Shown in pieces: positions 1-7,657 of a DNA stretch of 44,642 nt. The notes beneath the pieces were generated by a model. It worked only from the letters and a program-made list of their open reading frames with translations. It was not told the origin of the DNA and made no database searches. The DNA is taken from positions 1 to 44,642 of the forward strand of contig NZ_FNNZ01000028.1 in NCBI RefSeq assembly GCF_900106925.1, given 5' to 3'. The DNA is from Thiocapsa roseopersicina (GTDB taxonomy: Bacteria > Pseudomonadota > Gammaproteobacteria > Chromatiales > Chromatiaceae). A program made the translations under genes and the position numbers. The number at the start of each line of letters is the position of its first letter. Position 1 is the stretch's first letter.

Positions 1-106
1 GCCCACACCCCGGCCGCGCGAGACCGGGGGAGCGCTTCGCCGACCCCTATCACGCAACTTGATCGCGAAACCATCAAAATCGCTGACCGCACTCAGTAGA
101 AAGGAT

Positions 107-961
107 CTATCGCCGACCACGGATCCGGTCGCGCTCCAGGATGACCAAGGCGATCCCGCCGAGCACCGCTGTCGAGGCGAGCACGAGACGCAGCGTGATC
201 GGCTCGCCGAGCAGGGCGACACCGCCGATCGCGACGATCACCGGCACGCTGAGCTGGACCGTGGCCGCGCTCGTCGCCCGCAACATCGGCAGAACCCGAT
301 ACCAGAGCGCATAGCCGAGTGCGGAGGTCAGTGCGCCCGAGGCGACGGCATACCCCGCGCCGATCATATCCACCGAGACGTCTGCGATGGTCAAGAGGCT
401 CAACAGCACCGTGATCGGCACGGTCAGCAGGAAGTTGCCTGCCGTGACGCGGATCGGGTCACCCGCGCCCTTGCCGCGCACCGAGTAGACACCCCAGGCC
501 ATGCCGGCGCCGATCATCATCAGCGCACCGCCCAACGGCGGTGCCGACAGCCCCGGCAACAGCAGGCCGACCAGCCCGGCGAAGGCAAGCGCGACACCGG
601 CGATCTGAATACCGTCGAGCCGTTCACCGCCGCGGAGTCCGAGTGTAATCATGGTCACCTGCACGGTGCCGAATAAGAGCAATGCGCCGGTCGCCGCGGT
701 CAAGCTCAGGTAGGCGAATGAAAAGAGCGCCGCGTAGCCGAACAGGGCGAACGCCGAAGGCCAGTTGCCCGCACCCGCGCGTGCCTTGCTGCTCAGCCAC
801 ACGAGCAGCCAGAGCATCAGCGCGCCCGAGATCAATCGGATCGAGGTGAAGCTGGCCGCGTCGATCGCAGTGTCGCGCAGTGCCGCCCGGCACAGCCAGG
901 AGTTCGCGGCCAGCGGGATCATCGCGAACGCGGTCAGTCCGATGAGGCGGGGGTTGGTCAT
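107..961 (-). CDS. EamA/DMT-family transporter
   Basis: A 284-residue, almost entirely hydrophobic protein with about ten predicted membrane helices arranged as two repeated EamA halves, the usual size and layout of drug/metabolite transporters. These inner-membrane proteins typically export small metabolites or amino acids; the substrate cannot be read from the sequence. The N-terminal half opens with a helix containing PLAANSWLCRAAL and the second half begins around PPLGGALMMIGAGMAWGVYS. It ends in a basic cytoplasmic tail (ERDRIRGRR). It lies downstream of, and on the same strand as, the methyltransferase gene, but about 135 bp separate them, so co-transcription is uncertain. Family assignment is firm; function is not. 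Confidence 0.85.
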   Translation of the reverse strand: MTNPRLIGLTAFAMIPLAANSWLCRAALRDTAIDAASFTSIRLISGALMLWLLVWLSSKARAGAGNWPSAFALFGYAALFSFAYLSLTAATGALLLFGTVQVTMITLGLRGGERLDGIQIAGVALAFAGLVGLLLPGLSAPPLGGALMMIGAGMAWGVYSVRGKGAGDPIRVTAGNFLLTVPITVLLSLLTIADVSVDMIGAGYAVASGALTSALGYALWYRVLPMLRATSAATVQLSVPVIVAIGGVALLGEPITLRLVLASTAVLGGIALVILERDRIRGRR

Positions 962-1005
962 GGCTGTGTCGGCACCCTGCTCTTATGCCCGATGGTGATC
1001 TCTTT

Positions 1006-1027
1006 GGTCGGCTTACCCGCGCCGACC
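1006..1027. other. Hairpin between methyltransferase and EamA genes
   Basis: A 7-bp inverted repeat, GGTCGGC and GCCGACC, is separated by 8 bp. It lies downstream of the methyltransferase stop and 45 bp upstream of the EamA start. There is no T-run on the gene strand, so it could be a weak terminator or an operator. Confidence 0.25.
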
Positions 1028-1095
1028 CAACTTGTTTACAACCGGGTGCCCCGTTGCCTCCGCGGTGCGCTTACTCTGGGATGGAGTCTCAAGCA

Positions 1096-1941
1096 TCAGT
1101 CGACCGATGTTGCGCTACCGGCCGGCGCCAGGACTACATCGGTCTGCGTGAAGTGGAAGACGAAGCGCTCGCCAAGCGCACCATCAATGACCGAGAGATA
1201 GCGCCGCATCGTCTCCTCGACGAACGCTCGGCGCCGCGCCTCGGGCAACCTCTGGGTCCAAGCGCCGAACCCGGCGTTGCAGAAGCCGAAGAAGGCTTCC
1301 TCGGTACCGAAGTCCCAGCGCTTCGACTCACTGCTCAGCGACACCTGCTTCAGGCCCAGGCTTTCCGCCAGTGCTGCGTACTCCTCGGCGCTCAGGCGCA
1401 GATAGGGATCGCTGAAACCCGCGAAAGCGCCGGCCCAGTGCGGCTCTCGGCGAACCTCCTCGGCCACCTCTTCCAGGCTGGCGAGCGCGGCGCGCGTGAC
1501 CAAGCGCAAGCGCGCCAGTCCCTCCGGCTTCAGTGCCCGGCAGATGCCGCGCAACACATCGGCCGCCTGCGGCACCCAGTGCAGGGCGTTTAACGAGACC
1601 ACGAGGTCAAAGCGGGCTTCGAAACCAAGGCGGCGCGCGTCGGCCACCTCGAAGCGCAGGTTCGGCAATTGGTCGGCGCCGAATTGCCGTTGCGCGTAGG
1701 CGACCATGTCGGCCGATGCGTCCACGCCCAGCACGGCACCGCCGGCGAGCCGCGCGGCGATGCGCGCGCTGATCTTGCCGTCGCCGCAGCCCAGGTCGAG
1801 CACCTGCTCATCGCCGCGCAGCTGCATCTGCGCGAGCACTTCGTCGGCCATCGCCGCCTGTAAACCGGAGTGGTGCGCATAGTCGGTACCGTGCCAAGGA
1901 TCCGGCGTAGGATGGGATGGCTTGCCGGCTGGATTCGACAT
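1096..1941 (-). CDS. Class I SAM-dependent methyltransferase, Tam-like
   Basis: A 281-residue Rossmann-fold methyltransferase. The SAM-binding motif I LDLGCGDG is at residues 48-55, the acidic GVDAS motif follows, and a NALHW segment sits at the end of the fourth strand. The N-terminal YAHHSGLQAAMA resembles the start of trans-aconitate 2-methyltransferase and its relatives, so a small carboxylic acid is a possible acceptor. The acceptor is not determined by sequence and annotation as a general methyltransferase is safer. It is a cytoplasmic protein of ordinary length for the group. The 263 bp upstream, to the antitoxin gene, hold its promoter region and no other gene. Confidence 0.8.
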   Translation of the reverse strand: MSNPAGKPSHPTPDPWHGTDYAHHSGLQAAMADEVLAQMQLRGDEQVLDLGCGDGKISARIAARLAGGAVLGVDASADMVAYAQRQFGADQLPNLRFEVADARRLGFEARFDLVVSLNALHWVPQAADVLRGICRALKPEGLARLRLVTRAALASLEEVAEEVRREPHWAGAFAGFSDPYLRLSAEEYAALAESLGLKQVSLSSESKRWDFGTEEAFFGFCNAGFGAWTQRLPEARRRAFVEETMRRYLSVIDGALGERFVFHFTQTDVVLAPAGSATSVD

Positions 1942-2147
1942 GCTCCGTTTCCTCGTTTCGGTGAAACGTTCGCAAGGGCGCGTGCTGGCGGCGACTCAAA
2001 GTGGTTCGTCACCCACATCCGATGGCGGCCTTACGATAAGAACGCTGCATCAGGTATGGGGTTGCAATGGATCCTATCGCACCGGAAGACCCCATGCATC
2101 CGATCGCGTCCGCCGCGCGTCGAAACGACTTCTGCCGACCCTGATTT

Positions 2148-2180
2148 GATTTCATTGATATCAATGATTACGATGAAATC
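2148..2180. promoter_or_regulatory. Nested palindromic operator upstream of fitAB
   Basis: A perfect 16-bp palindrome, TCATTGATATCAATGA, occupies 2152-2167. It is nested inside a wider inverted repeat, GATTTCAT (2148-2155) and ATGAAATC (2173-2180). The centre is about 45 bp upstream of the antitoxin start. FitA-type ribbon-helix-helix antitoxins bind such inverted repeats with the toxin to repress their own operon, so an autoregulatory operator is the natural reading. Confidence 0.6.
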
Positions 2181-2204
2181 GTCTTCGAAACCGGGAATAG
2201 AGAG

Positions 2205-2453
2205 ATGGCCAGCCTCACGATCCGCAACCTCGACGATTCAATCAAGGCGCAGCTGCGTATGCGTGCGGCCAGCCACGGTCGTTCCATGGAAGACGAGGCT
2301 CGCACCATTCTGCGCACCGTGCTCGGTCAGGAGAAGGCCGCAGGAGCCAATCTGGTCCAATGCATTCGCGCCCGGTTCGGGCCGCTTGGTGACGTCGAGC
2401 TCCCGCAACCGGAGCGCGAAGATATGCGTGAGCCGCCCGCTCTAGGCGGTTGA
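2205..2453 (+). CDS. FitA-type ribbon-helix-helix antitoxin
   Basis: An 82-residue protein. It begins MASLTIRNLDDSIKAQLRMR, the typical ribbon-helix-helix DNA-binding segment of FitA/VapB antitoxins (beta strand ASLTIRNLD, then two helices to about residue 45 including SMEDEARTIL). The C-terminal half is the expected toxin-neutralising tail. The next gene starts 7 bp after the stop and encodes the PIN toxin, so the two form one operon. The protein should both bind the upstream palindrome and block the FitB active site. The start follows an AGAG ribosome-binding sequence (ggaatagagag). Family call is strong; which subfamily name applies is less so. Confidence 0.85.
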   Translation: MASLTIRNLDDSIKAQLRMRAASHGRSMEDEARTILRTVLGQEKAAGANLVQCIRARFGPLGDVELPQPEREDMREPPALGG

Positions 2454-2460
2454 GTCGCCA

Positions 2461-2880
2461 GTGATCGTCCTCGACACCAATGTGCTCTCGGAGCTGCTGC
2501 GCGCAAAGCCGGAGCCTGCCGTCATCGATTGGACTGCCTCTCAGCCGCTTGAGACTTTGTTCACGACCACCGTTACTCAGGCGGAAATGCTCTTTGGTGT
2601 CGGGCTGCTTCCGAACGGACAACGTCGCCGACAGTTGGAGATGGCCGTAGCAGCCCTCTTTGCAGAGGACTTTAGCGGACGCGTCCTGCCCTTCGACAGT
2701 GACGCAGCGACTGCGTACTCAGTCATTGTGGCGGAGCGACAGCGAATGGGCCGTCCGATTTCGCAGTTCGACGCGCAAATCGCTGCCATCACCCAATCCC
2801 GGGGAGGTCGCTTGGCGACACGTAACGTCGTCGACTTCGAGGATTGCGGTCTCGACACGATCAATCCATGGCAGCCGTAA
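2461..2880 (+). CDS. FitB/VapC-type PIN-domain toxin
   Basis: A 139-residue PIN-domain ribonuclease starting from GTG. It opens MIVLDTNVLSELLR with the first metal-binding Asp at position 5. The conserved Glu is in TQAEMLFGV, and the third acidic centre is FDAQIAAI followed by LATRNVVDFEDCG, matching the FitB subfamily closely, including the INPW ending. Members cleave RNA in a magnesium-dependent way and are held inactive by the cognate antitoxin. All expected acidic residues are present, so the toxin looks intact. Seven bases separate it from the antitoxin stop, and the AGGCGG near the antitoxin 3' end can serve as its ribosome-binding site. Confidence 0.88.
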   Translation: MIVLDTNVLSELLRAKPEPAVIDWTASQPLETLFTTTVTQAEMLFGVGLLPNGQRRRQLEMAVAALFAEDFSGRVLPFDSDAATAYSVIVAERQRMGRPISQFDAQIAAITQSRGGRLATRNVVDFEDCGLDTINPWQP

Positions 2881-2960
2881 TGTGGTTCAGGCGAGGGAAG
2901 GGAGCAAGCCTTGGCCTCTGAGCTATACTTTAAGTGGGAATAGAAGACAGGAGGACTGCC

Positions 2961-3467
2961 ATGAAAACCAAGAGCAAAGCGATTGGCGAAGCGGTCCCGC
3001 GTCGTGAGATGACACTCTTCGACGAGATGGATCGCGCCTTCGACGACCTGATGCTGGGCGGCCCGCAGCGCGGTTGGCGTCACGGTTGGATGCACCCGTT
3101 CCGTGAGATGTGGCCGGAGTGGGTGCGCCTTGAGCATGCGGTTGAGATGACCCCGAAGGTCGACTTGATCGACCGCGAAGAGGAGCTTGTGTTGCGCGCC
3201 GAGGTGCCGGGCGTCGAGAAGAAGGATCTCGAGATCGAGCTGGTTGGCCAGGTGTTGACGCTCAAGGGCGAGCGCAAGCATGAGAAGACCGAAGAGAAGG
3301 GCACCTACTACCGGTCCGAGATCGCGCGCGGCAGTTTCGTACGGTCGCTGCGTCTGCCCGAGAATGTCGACCTGGAGCAGGCCAAGGCCGAGTTCAAGGA
3401 CGGTGTGCTCGAGATCCATCTGCCGAAGACCGAGAAGACGGAGCGTCGGCGGATCGAGGTTGCGTAA
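2961..3467 (+). CDS. Hsp20/alpha-crystallin small heat-shock protein
   Basis: A 168-residue small heat-shock protein, an ATP-independent cytoplasmic holdase that binds unfolding proteins. The start at 2961 (MKTKSKAIGE) is chosen because a perfect AGGAGG lies 7 bp upstream; an earlier in-frame GTG at 2934 has no such site. The N-terminal region (LFDEMDRAFDDLML) is typical of the family. The alpha-crystallin domain runs from about residue 65 (PKVDLIDREEELVLRAEVPG) to 155 and includes the conserved FKDGVLEIHLPK near the end. A sigma70-like TATACT at 2924-2929 is a candidate -10 box. A strong terminator follows, so it is probably a single-gene transcript. Confidence 0.92.
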   Translation: MKTKSKAIGEAVPRREMTLFDEMDRAFDDLMLGGPQRGWRHGWMHPFREMWPEWVRLEHAVEMTPKVDLIDREEELVLRAEVPGVEKKDLEIELVGQVLTLKGERKHEKTEEKGTYYRSEIARGSFVRSLRLPENVDLEQAKAEFKDGVLEIHLPKTEKTERRRIEVA

Positions 3468-3515
3468 TAGACAAGGCGCCTGGAGCGCCCGATCGCACAC
3501 CATCGCGTGTGCGCC

Positions 3516-3563
3516 GACCGCCCCCGGTCATCCGCGAGAACGGATGCCGGGGGCGGTCTTTTT
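3516..3563 (+). terminator. Rho-independent terminator of hsp20
   Basis: The 12-bp GC-rich arm GACCGCCCCCGG pairs with CCGGGGGCGGTC. The stem is extended inwards by CATCCG/CGGATG and is followed by TTTTT at 3559-3563. It lies between hsp20 and the folK start at 3588. Confidence 0.85.
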
Positions 3564-3587
3564 GCGGATGCGTTCGAGGCGGCTTCC

Positions 3588-4175
3588 ATGACCCTGATTG
3601 ACTCTTCCCCCGGTCGGTTGACCCTCGGTGCGCCGGTCGCCGTCTGGATCGGCCTCGGCAGCAATCTGCAGGAGCCCGAGCGGCAGGTGAGGGCGGCCAT
3701 CGGCGAGCTGGGCGCGCTGCCCGAAAGCCGTCTGCAGGCCGCCTCGCGCCTGTATCGGACGGCACCCGTCGGCCCGCCCGGCCAACCCGACTACATCAAC
3801 GCGGCGGCCCGTCTCGAGACCCGCCTGGCACCCCAGGCACTCTTGGCGGAGCTCCATCGGATCGAGCTGGCCCACGGCCGTCGGCGCGACGGCACCCGTT
3901 GGGGGCCGCGTATTCTGGATCTCGACATCCTCATTTACGGCGACGCGCGGATCGACGAGCCCGGCCTGACGATCCCGCATCCGGAGATGGCCCGACGTGC
4001 CTTCGTGCTGGTCCCGCTGGCCGACGTCGCGCCACCGAATCTCGCGGTGCCCGGCGTCGGGATTTTGGCCGAGCTGCTCGAGCGTTGCGAGCGCGACGGG
4101 GTCGAGCCTTTCGACGACGCGGATCCAGCAGGAGACGCGTCGCGGAAAGGCTCGGGCTCCGGCGGGCATCCCTAG
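3588..4175 (+). CDS. folK: HPPK, folate biosynthesis
   Basis: 2-amino-4-hydroxy-6-hydroxymethyldihydropteridine pyrophosphokinase, which transfers pyrophosphate from ATP to the pterin before condensation with p-aminobenzoate. The HPPK signature is clear: VWIGLGSNLQEPERQV near the N-terminus, then WGPRILDLDILIYGD, then IPHPEMARRAFVLVPLADVAP. The start at 3588 (MTLIDSSPGR) is used; the frame is open further upstream, but that part overlaps the hsp20 terminator. The product is 195 residues, slightly longer than the usual 160-170 because of an N-terminal extension and a Gly/Ser-rich tail. Its last bases overlap the convergent methyltransferase gene by 4 bp. pabB, another folate-pathway gene, is 1.5 kb away. 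Confidence 0.92.
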   Translation: MTLIDSSPGRLTLGAPVAVWIGLGSNLQEPERQVRAAIGELGALPESRLQAASRLYRTAPVGPPGQPDYINAAARLETRLAPQALLAELHRIELAHGRRRDGTRWGPRILDLDILIYGDARIDEPGLTIPHPEMARRAFVLVPLADVAPPNLAVPGVGILAELLERCERDGVEPFDDADPAGDASRKGSGSGGHP

Positions 4176-5461
4176 ATTCGACGGGGCGAAGCGGCGGAAA
4201 CCTCGAGTCGAGCTTCGGTTGCTAGGCTGCTTCGACGGGGTTGGATCGCCGCCGGCTGGATGTCGTCCGCGCGCAGGCTGGTGCCGGGCAGCACGCAGTC
4301 AGCGACGTTGGGTTTCTCGCCCGTGAACATCCACTCAACGACATGGGCAAGCTGATGGGAGATCAGCGGCGGGACCGCATCTCCGATGTGGCGGTACTGG
4401 TTGGACAAAGATCCGCCGCCGAACCGGTAATGCTCGGGGAAACCCTGCAGCAGCGCGAGCTCTCGGAGGGTGCAGAGGCGATCCTGCTCCGGATGGCTGT
4501 AGCGACCGTTGCCGACGTGTGCGCATTCGCGCTTGAGCGTGACTGCCGGTCGGTCCCAGGCCATTCGCCCGTAAACATCCGGGTGGGACCCGAAGTCCCG
4601 GGCCGCAACGTAGCGTTTCATCGCGGGCGTCATGAGAAGGTCCGCGTCCCGATGGTCCCGAAGGTCGATCCACGAGCCTCCGTCGACGGGGATCGCATGG
4701 ATGCGGGCGAGCGTTGTGCCGTTCATCCCGGGCGAGACGTGGAAGGGGTCCTCCGGATGGCGCTCTCCCGCAGACACCGGCGGTAGGTGACCGATGCATC
4801 GGCGCACGTGGGTGGCCTTTCGATCGATTTCGTAGCCTTGCCAGAGGTCTTCGAGGCCCTTCGCGCCGATCGGAAGTCTGGTCGCGACCACCAACGCGCG
4901 CTCTCTACGCTGGGGAAGCCCGAACCTGTCGAGCATGTGGATGCTTGCGTGGACGTCGTAGGCCATTCGTTCGAGCTGCCGCCGAAGCTCGCGGAAGTGA
5001 TGCGCGAAGTTGCCCTTCAAGAGCTCCCGCGCGTTCTCCATGACCAGAACCCGCGGCACAAGAAGGCGCACCCATCGCGTCGTGCGCACCACCAGGCTGT
5101 TGCGCTCGTCGTCATCCAGATGGTTGTTCGGATTGGCCCGTGAGAATCCGGTGCAGGGCGGGTACGCCGACAAGACGTCCAGATCCCGTCCGCCGAGGAT
5201 GTCTCCTCGCGCTGCCTCGATGAAGCCATCGTCGACATGGGCGAGATCGGTCGAGGTCGGCGCGAGATCAAGGTTGTGCCGAAACGTCTCGTTGCATCCG
5301 GAGCGGCCCTTCCCGCTGCTCGGCTTGCCGCGCTCGCCGTCGAATGCGGCGACGACCCGGAACGAAGGGTGCGCGTGAAAGCCGTAGCTCATGCCACCGG
5401 CACCCGAGAAGAGGTCGATGAAGGTGCGTGGGCGGTGGTCGGACGGGCGCAAGCGGTTCAT
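4172..5461 (-). CDS. DNA (cytosine-5-)-methyltransferase, orphan
   Basis: A 429-residue C5-cytosine DNA methyltransferase. Motif I is FIDLFSGAGG (14-23). Motif IV is YPPCTGFS with catalytic Cys103. Motif VI is ENAR (142-145, where ENV is commoner), motif VIII QRRER (184-188), motif IX RPAVTLKRE, and motif X GDAVPP. The variable region between VIII and IX is the target-recognition part. A roughly 30-residue insert rich in Gly, Lys and Ser lies after the AAFDGERG acidic motif. No restriction endonuclease, Vsr nuclease or DISARM gene is adjacent; the neighbours are folK and pabB. It is therefore orphan within the window and could be epigenetic or a relic of a restriction system. Its recognition site cannot be inferred. 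Confidence 0.9.
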   Translation of the reverse strand: MNRLRPSDHRPRTFIDLFSGAGGMSYGFHAHPSFRVVAAFDGERGKPSSGKGRSGCNETFRHNLDLAPTSTDLAHVDDGFIEAARGDILGGRDLDVLSAYPPCTGFSRANPNNHLDDDERNSLVVRTTRWVRLLVPRVLVMENARELLKGNFAHHFRELRRQLERMAYDVHASIHMLDRFGLPQRRERALVVATRLPIGAKGLEDLWQGYEIDRKATHVRRCIGHLPPVSAGERHPEDPFHVSPGMNGTTLARIHAIPVDGGSWIDLRDHRDADLLMTPAMKRYVAARDFGSHPDVYGRMAWDRPAVTLKRECAHVGNGRYSHPEQDRLCTLRELALLQGFPEHYRFGGGSLSNQYRHIGDAVPPLISHQLAHVVEWMFTGEKPNVADCVLPGTSLRADDIQPAAIQPRRSSLATEARLEVSAASPRRI

Positions 5462-5629
5462 CGGGGGCGGCTCCCTGGTGTCGGGCGAGAACTTCAGCGG
5501 TCGGGACCCGAGACATCATGGGTGAAATCGGAGTGGCGACCGACCGGGCGAGCGATCAGGATGTCACGGAAGCCTGCTGTCCAAGGCAAGCTTTACGCCC
5601 AAGCGCCTCCAATTGCCGGATTCAGGTTG

Positions 5630-7009
5630 ATGCCCCCCTGTGTACGCGAGTTTCCCTATCGCCCCGACAGCAGTCCCGTCTTCGAGACTCTGGTCCGCCG
5701 CGCTTGGCCGGTCTTTCTCGACAGTGGCCGGCCGGCGAGTACGCTGGGACGCTACGATATCCTAACCGCCGACCCGCGTGTCACCTTGGTGACGCATGGG
5801 GATCGGACCGAGATTCGCGACGCGCAAGGCGTGCGCAGCTCCCCCGCGGATCCCTTCGCGTTGCTGGACGCGGCGCTTGGGCCGCGGCGACCCCGCATCC
5901 CCGGTTTGCCCTTCTGGGGAGGCGCGATCGGCTACTTCGCTTATGATCTTGCCCGCCGTCTGGAACGTCTCCCGAGCGTGGCGGAAGACGCGGAGGGCAT
6001 CCCGGATATGGCTATCGGGATCTATGACTGGGCCTTGGTGGTGGATCACGTGCGCGGCCGTTCCCGGCTCGTTGCGCAGGATTCGGCCTGTCTCGACGAA
6101 GTGTTCGGGCGTCTGATCCGCGCCCTGTCCGGGGCGGATCCCGCGACCGGTGCCTTTCGTGTCCTGGCACCCGTTCGGTCCAACCTGAGCCGCGCTCGGT
6201 ATCTGAGCGCACTCGACCGCATCCGCCACTACCTGCACGAGGGCGACTGCTACCAGGTCAATTTCGCCCAACGCTTCGCTGCCCCGGCGCAGGGCGACGC
6301 CTGGCAGGCATACAAGGGTCTACGGCGACTGAATCCTGCGCCTTTCGGGGCCTATCTTGCGACACCCGACTGCAGAGTCCTCTGCTCCTCGCCCGAGCGT
6401 TTCCTGCGGGTGCGCGGCGACCGGGTCGAGACCAAGCCGATCAAAGGGACACGGCCGCGCGGGAGCCATCCCGCCGAGGATCGGAGGCTGGCGGAGTCAC
6501 TGCGCCGGAGCACCAAGGATCGTGCCGAGAACCTCATGATCGTCGACCTGCTGCGCAACGATTTGGGCAAGGTCTGCGCCATCGGCAGTGTGCACGTCCC
6601 GACGCTCTTCGAGGTGGAGAGCTATACGCGGGTTCATCATCTGGTCAGCACGGTCCGCGGTCGTCTCGCCGATGGGCGCAACGCGGTGGATCTCCTGCGA
6701 GCCTGTTTTCCGGGCGGGTCGATCACAGGCGCGCCCAAGCTCCGCGCCATGGAGATCATCGAGGAGCTGGAGCCACACCGTCGCGGTATCTACTGCGGCG
6801 CGATCGGCTATCTCGGCTACGACGGCACCATGGACACCAATATCGCCATCCGCACCCTGGTCCATTCGGCCGGTGTCATTCGCCTCTGGGCGGGCGGCGG
6901 CATCGTGGCCGACTCCGACCCCGAGTCCGAGTATCGCGAGACCTACGACAAGGCGGCTCCCTTGCTGGAGCTTCTGGCACGGCTACACAGCCAACAGAGG
7001 CGGCGCTGA
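5630..7009 (+). CDS. pabB: Aminodeoxychorismate synthase component I
   Basis: A 459-residue member of the chorismate-binding family that aminates chorismate to 4-amino-4-deoxychorismate for folate synthesis. It normally works with the PabA glutaminase, which is not in this window. The N-terminal domain (to about residue 170) is followed by the chorismate-utilising core. That core shows EGDCYQVNFAQRF, SSPERFLRV, TKPIKGTRPRG, DRAENLMIVDLLRNDLG, FPGGSITGAPK and the C-terminal AGGGIVADSDPESEYRET. The PIKGT pattern fits PabB, where the catalytic lysine replaces the Thr/Ala found in TrpE. The start at 5630 (MPPCVREFPYRP) gives the standard length; the open frame continues upstream but overlaps the divergent methyltransferase gene. 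Confidence 0.92.
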   Translation: MPPCVREFPYRPDSSPVFETLVRRAWPVFLDSGRPASTLGRYDILTADPRVTLVTHGDRTEIRDAQGVRSSPADPFALLDAALGPRRPRIPGLPFWGGAIGYFAYDLARRLERLPSVAEDAEGIPDMAIGIYDWALVVDHVRGRSRLVAQDSACLDEVFGRLIRALSGADPATGAFRVLAPVRSNLSRARYLSALDRIRHYLHEGDCYQVNFAQRFAAPAQGDAWQAYKGLRRLNPAPFGAYLATPDCRVLCSSPERFLRVRGDRVETKPIKGTRPRGSHPAEDRRLAESLRRSTKDRAENLMIVDLLRNDLGKVCAIGSVHVPTLFEVESYTRVHHLVSTVRGRLADGRNAVDLLRACFPGGSITGAPKLRAMEIIEELEPHRRGIYCGAIGYLGYDGTMDTNIAIRTLVHSAGVIRLWAGGGIVADSDPESEYRETYDKAAPLLELLARLHSQQRRR

Positions 7010-7036
7010 GTTCCGCGGGTAGACCTCGACGAGAAT

Positions 7037-7064
7037 CCCGGGTCAGGTTTTACCTGTGTCCGGG
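7037..7064. other. Imperfect hairpin after pabB
   Basis: Two nested arms, CCCGG/CCGGG and CAGGT/ACCTG, form a hairpin 28 bp after the pabB stop and before the convergent secreted-protein gene. It lacks a clean T-run, so a terminator role is possible but weak. Confidence 0.3.
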
Positions 7065-7146
7065 GCTAGGCCGATCGTGACGCCCTGATCGGTGCACGTC
7101 CATCGCGCTTTGACCTCCAATGCGATCGGAACCCTCCCGACGCAAG

Positions 7147-7521
7147 TTATCGGAGCACATCGATGCGAGAGGCGAAACAATAGCCGTTGTGGCGGCGACT
7201 GTCGTCCACCACGACCATGACGCTCTTGTTCGTGGCCAGAGCAAGCTGTGCTTGGTCCAACATCCGAAACCCTCTGACCGCATCCGTGAAGTGGCCGCTG
7301 CAACTGAAGCTGACCCAGTCTGCAAGGCACGACGGCAAGTGGTTTTGCGGATTGGAGCTCAAGAATGCCATGCAGCCGCCATAAGTGCTGTCGGCTGAAA
7401 TCAAGACCCGATTGACCTGGGACGTAACCATGGCCTCGGCGGCCAAGACCGAGCCGCTCGGCAACAGCATAAGCAGGACAGCTGCGACGGCTGCTTTCTT
7501 GGTGATCGAAACGAAATTCAT
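7147..7521 (-). CDS. Small secreted four-cysteine protein of unknown function
   Basis: I do not recognise a named family. The start at 7521 gives a 124-residue protein with a classical signal peptide: basic MNFVSITKKA, hydrophobic core AVAAVLLMLL, and a likely cleavage after SGSVLA. The mature part has four cysteines (GGCMAF, PSCLAD, FSCSG, GYCF), which suggests two disulfides in the periplasm or outside the cell. A central stretch, FRMLDQAQLALATNKSVMV, could form an amphipathic helix followed by a strand. The longer 149-residue frame from 7596 would put 25 residues before the signal peptide, so the internal start is preferred. It is the first of three same-strand genes for exported proteins. 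Confidence 0.7.
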   Translation of the reverse strand: MNFVSITKKAAVAAVLLMLLPSGSVLAAEAMVTSQVNRVLISADSTYGGCMAFLSSNPQNHLPSCLADWVSFSCSGHFTDAVRGFRMLDQAQLALATNKSVMVVVDDSRRHNGYCFASRIDVLR

Positions 7522-7584
7522 CGGTGCCCCCGGCATTTTGCCGTGTTTGAAGGCATTGAAGAGCGGACGATGCTGTGCGTCGGC

Positions 7585-7610
7585 CCGTATACCCATATAC
7601 GACTATACGG
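7585..7610. promoter_or_regulatory. Inverted repeat upstream of secreted-protein gene
   Basis: CCGTATA and TATACGG flank a 12-bp spacer about 65 bp upstream of the gene starting at 7521. The AT-rich GTATAC-like steps include possible -10 hexamers on the minus strand. A promoter with an operator is plausible; no regulator can be named. Confidence 0.35.
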
Positions 7611-7657
7611 CGGCCGAAGCGCCCGGGTTTCGCACCGAAACCCGCATGATCAACTCA

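Noticed and set aside
4172-5461. DISARM defence system (DrmMII-like methyltransferase)
   Set aside because: The methyltransferase could fit, but none of drmA, drmB, drmC or drmE is beside it; the neighbours are folate genes.
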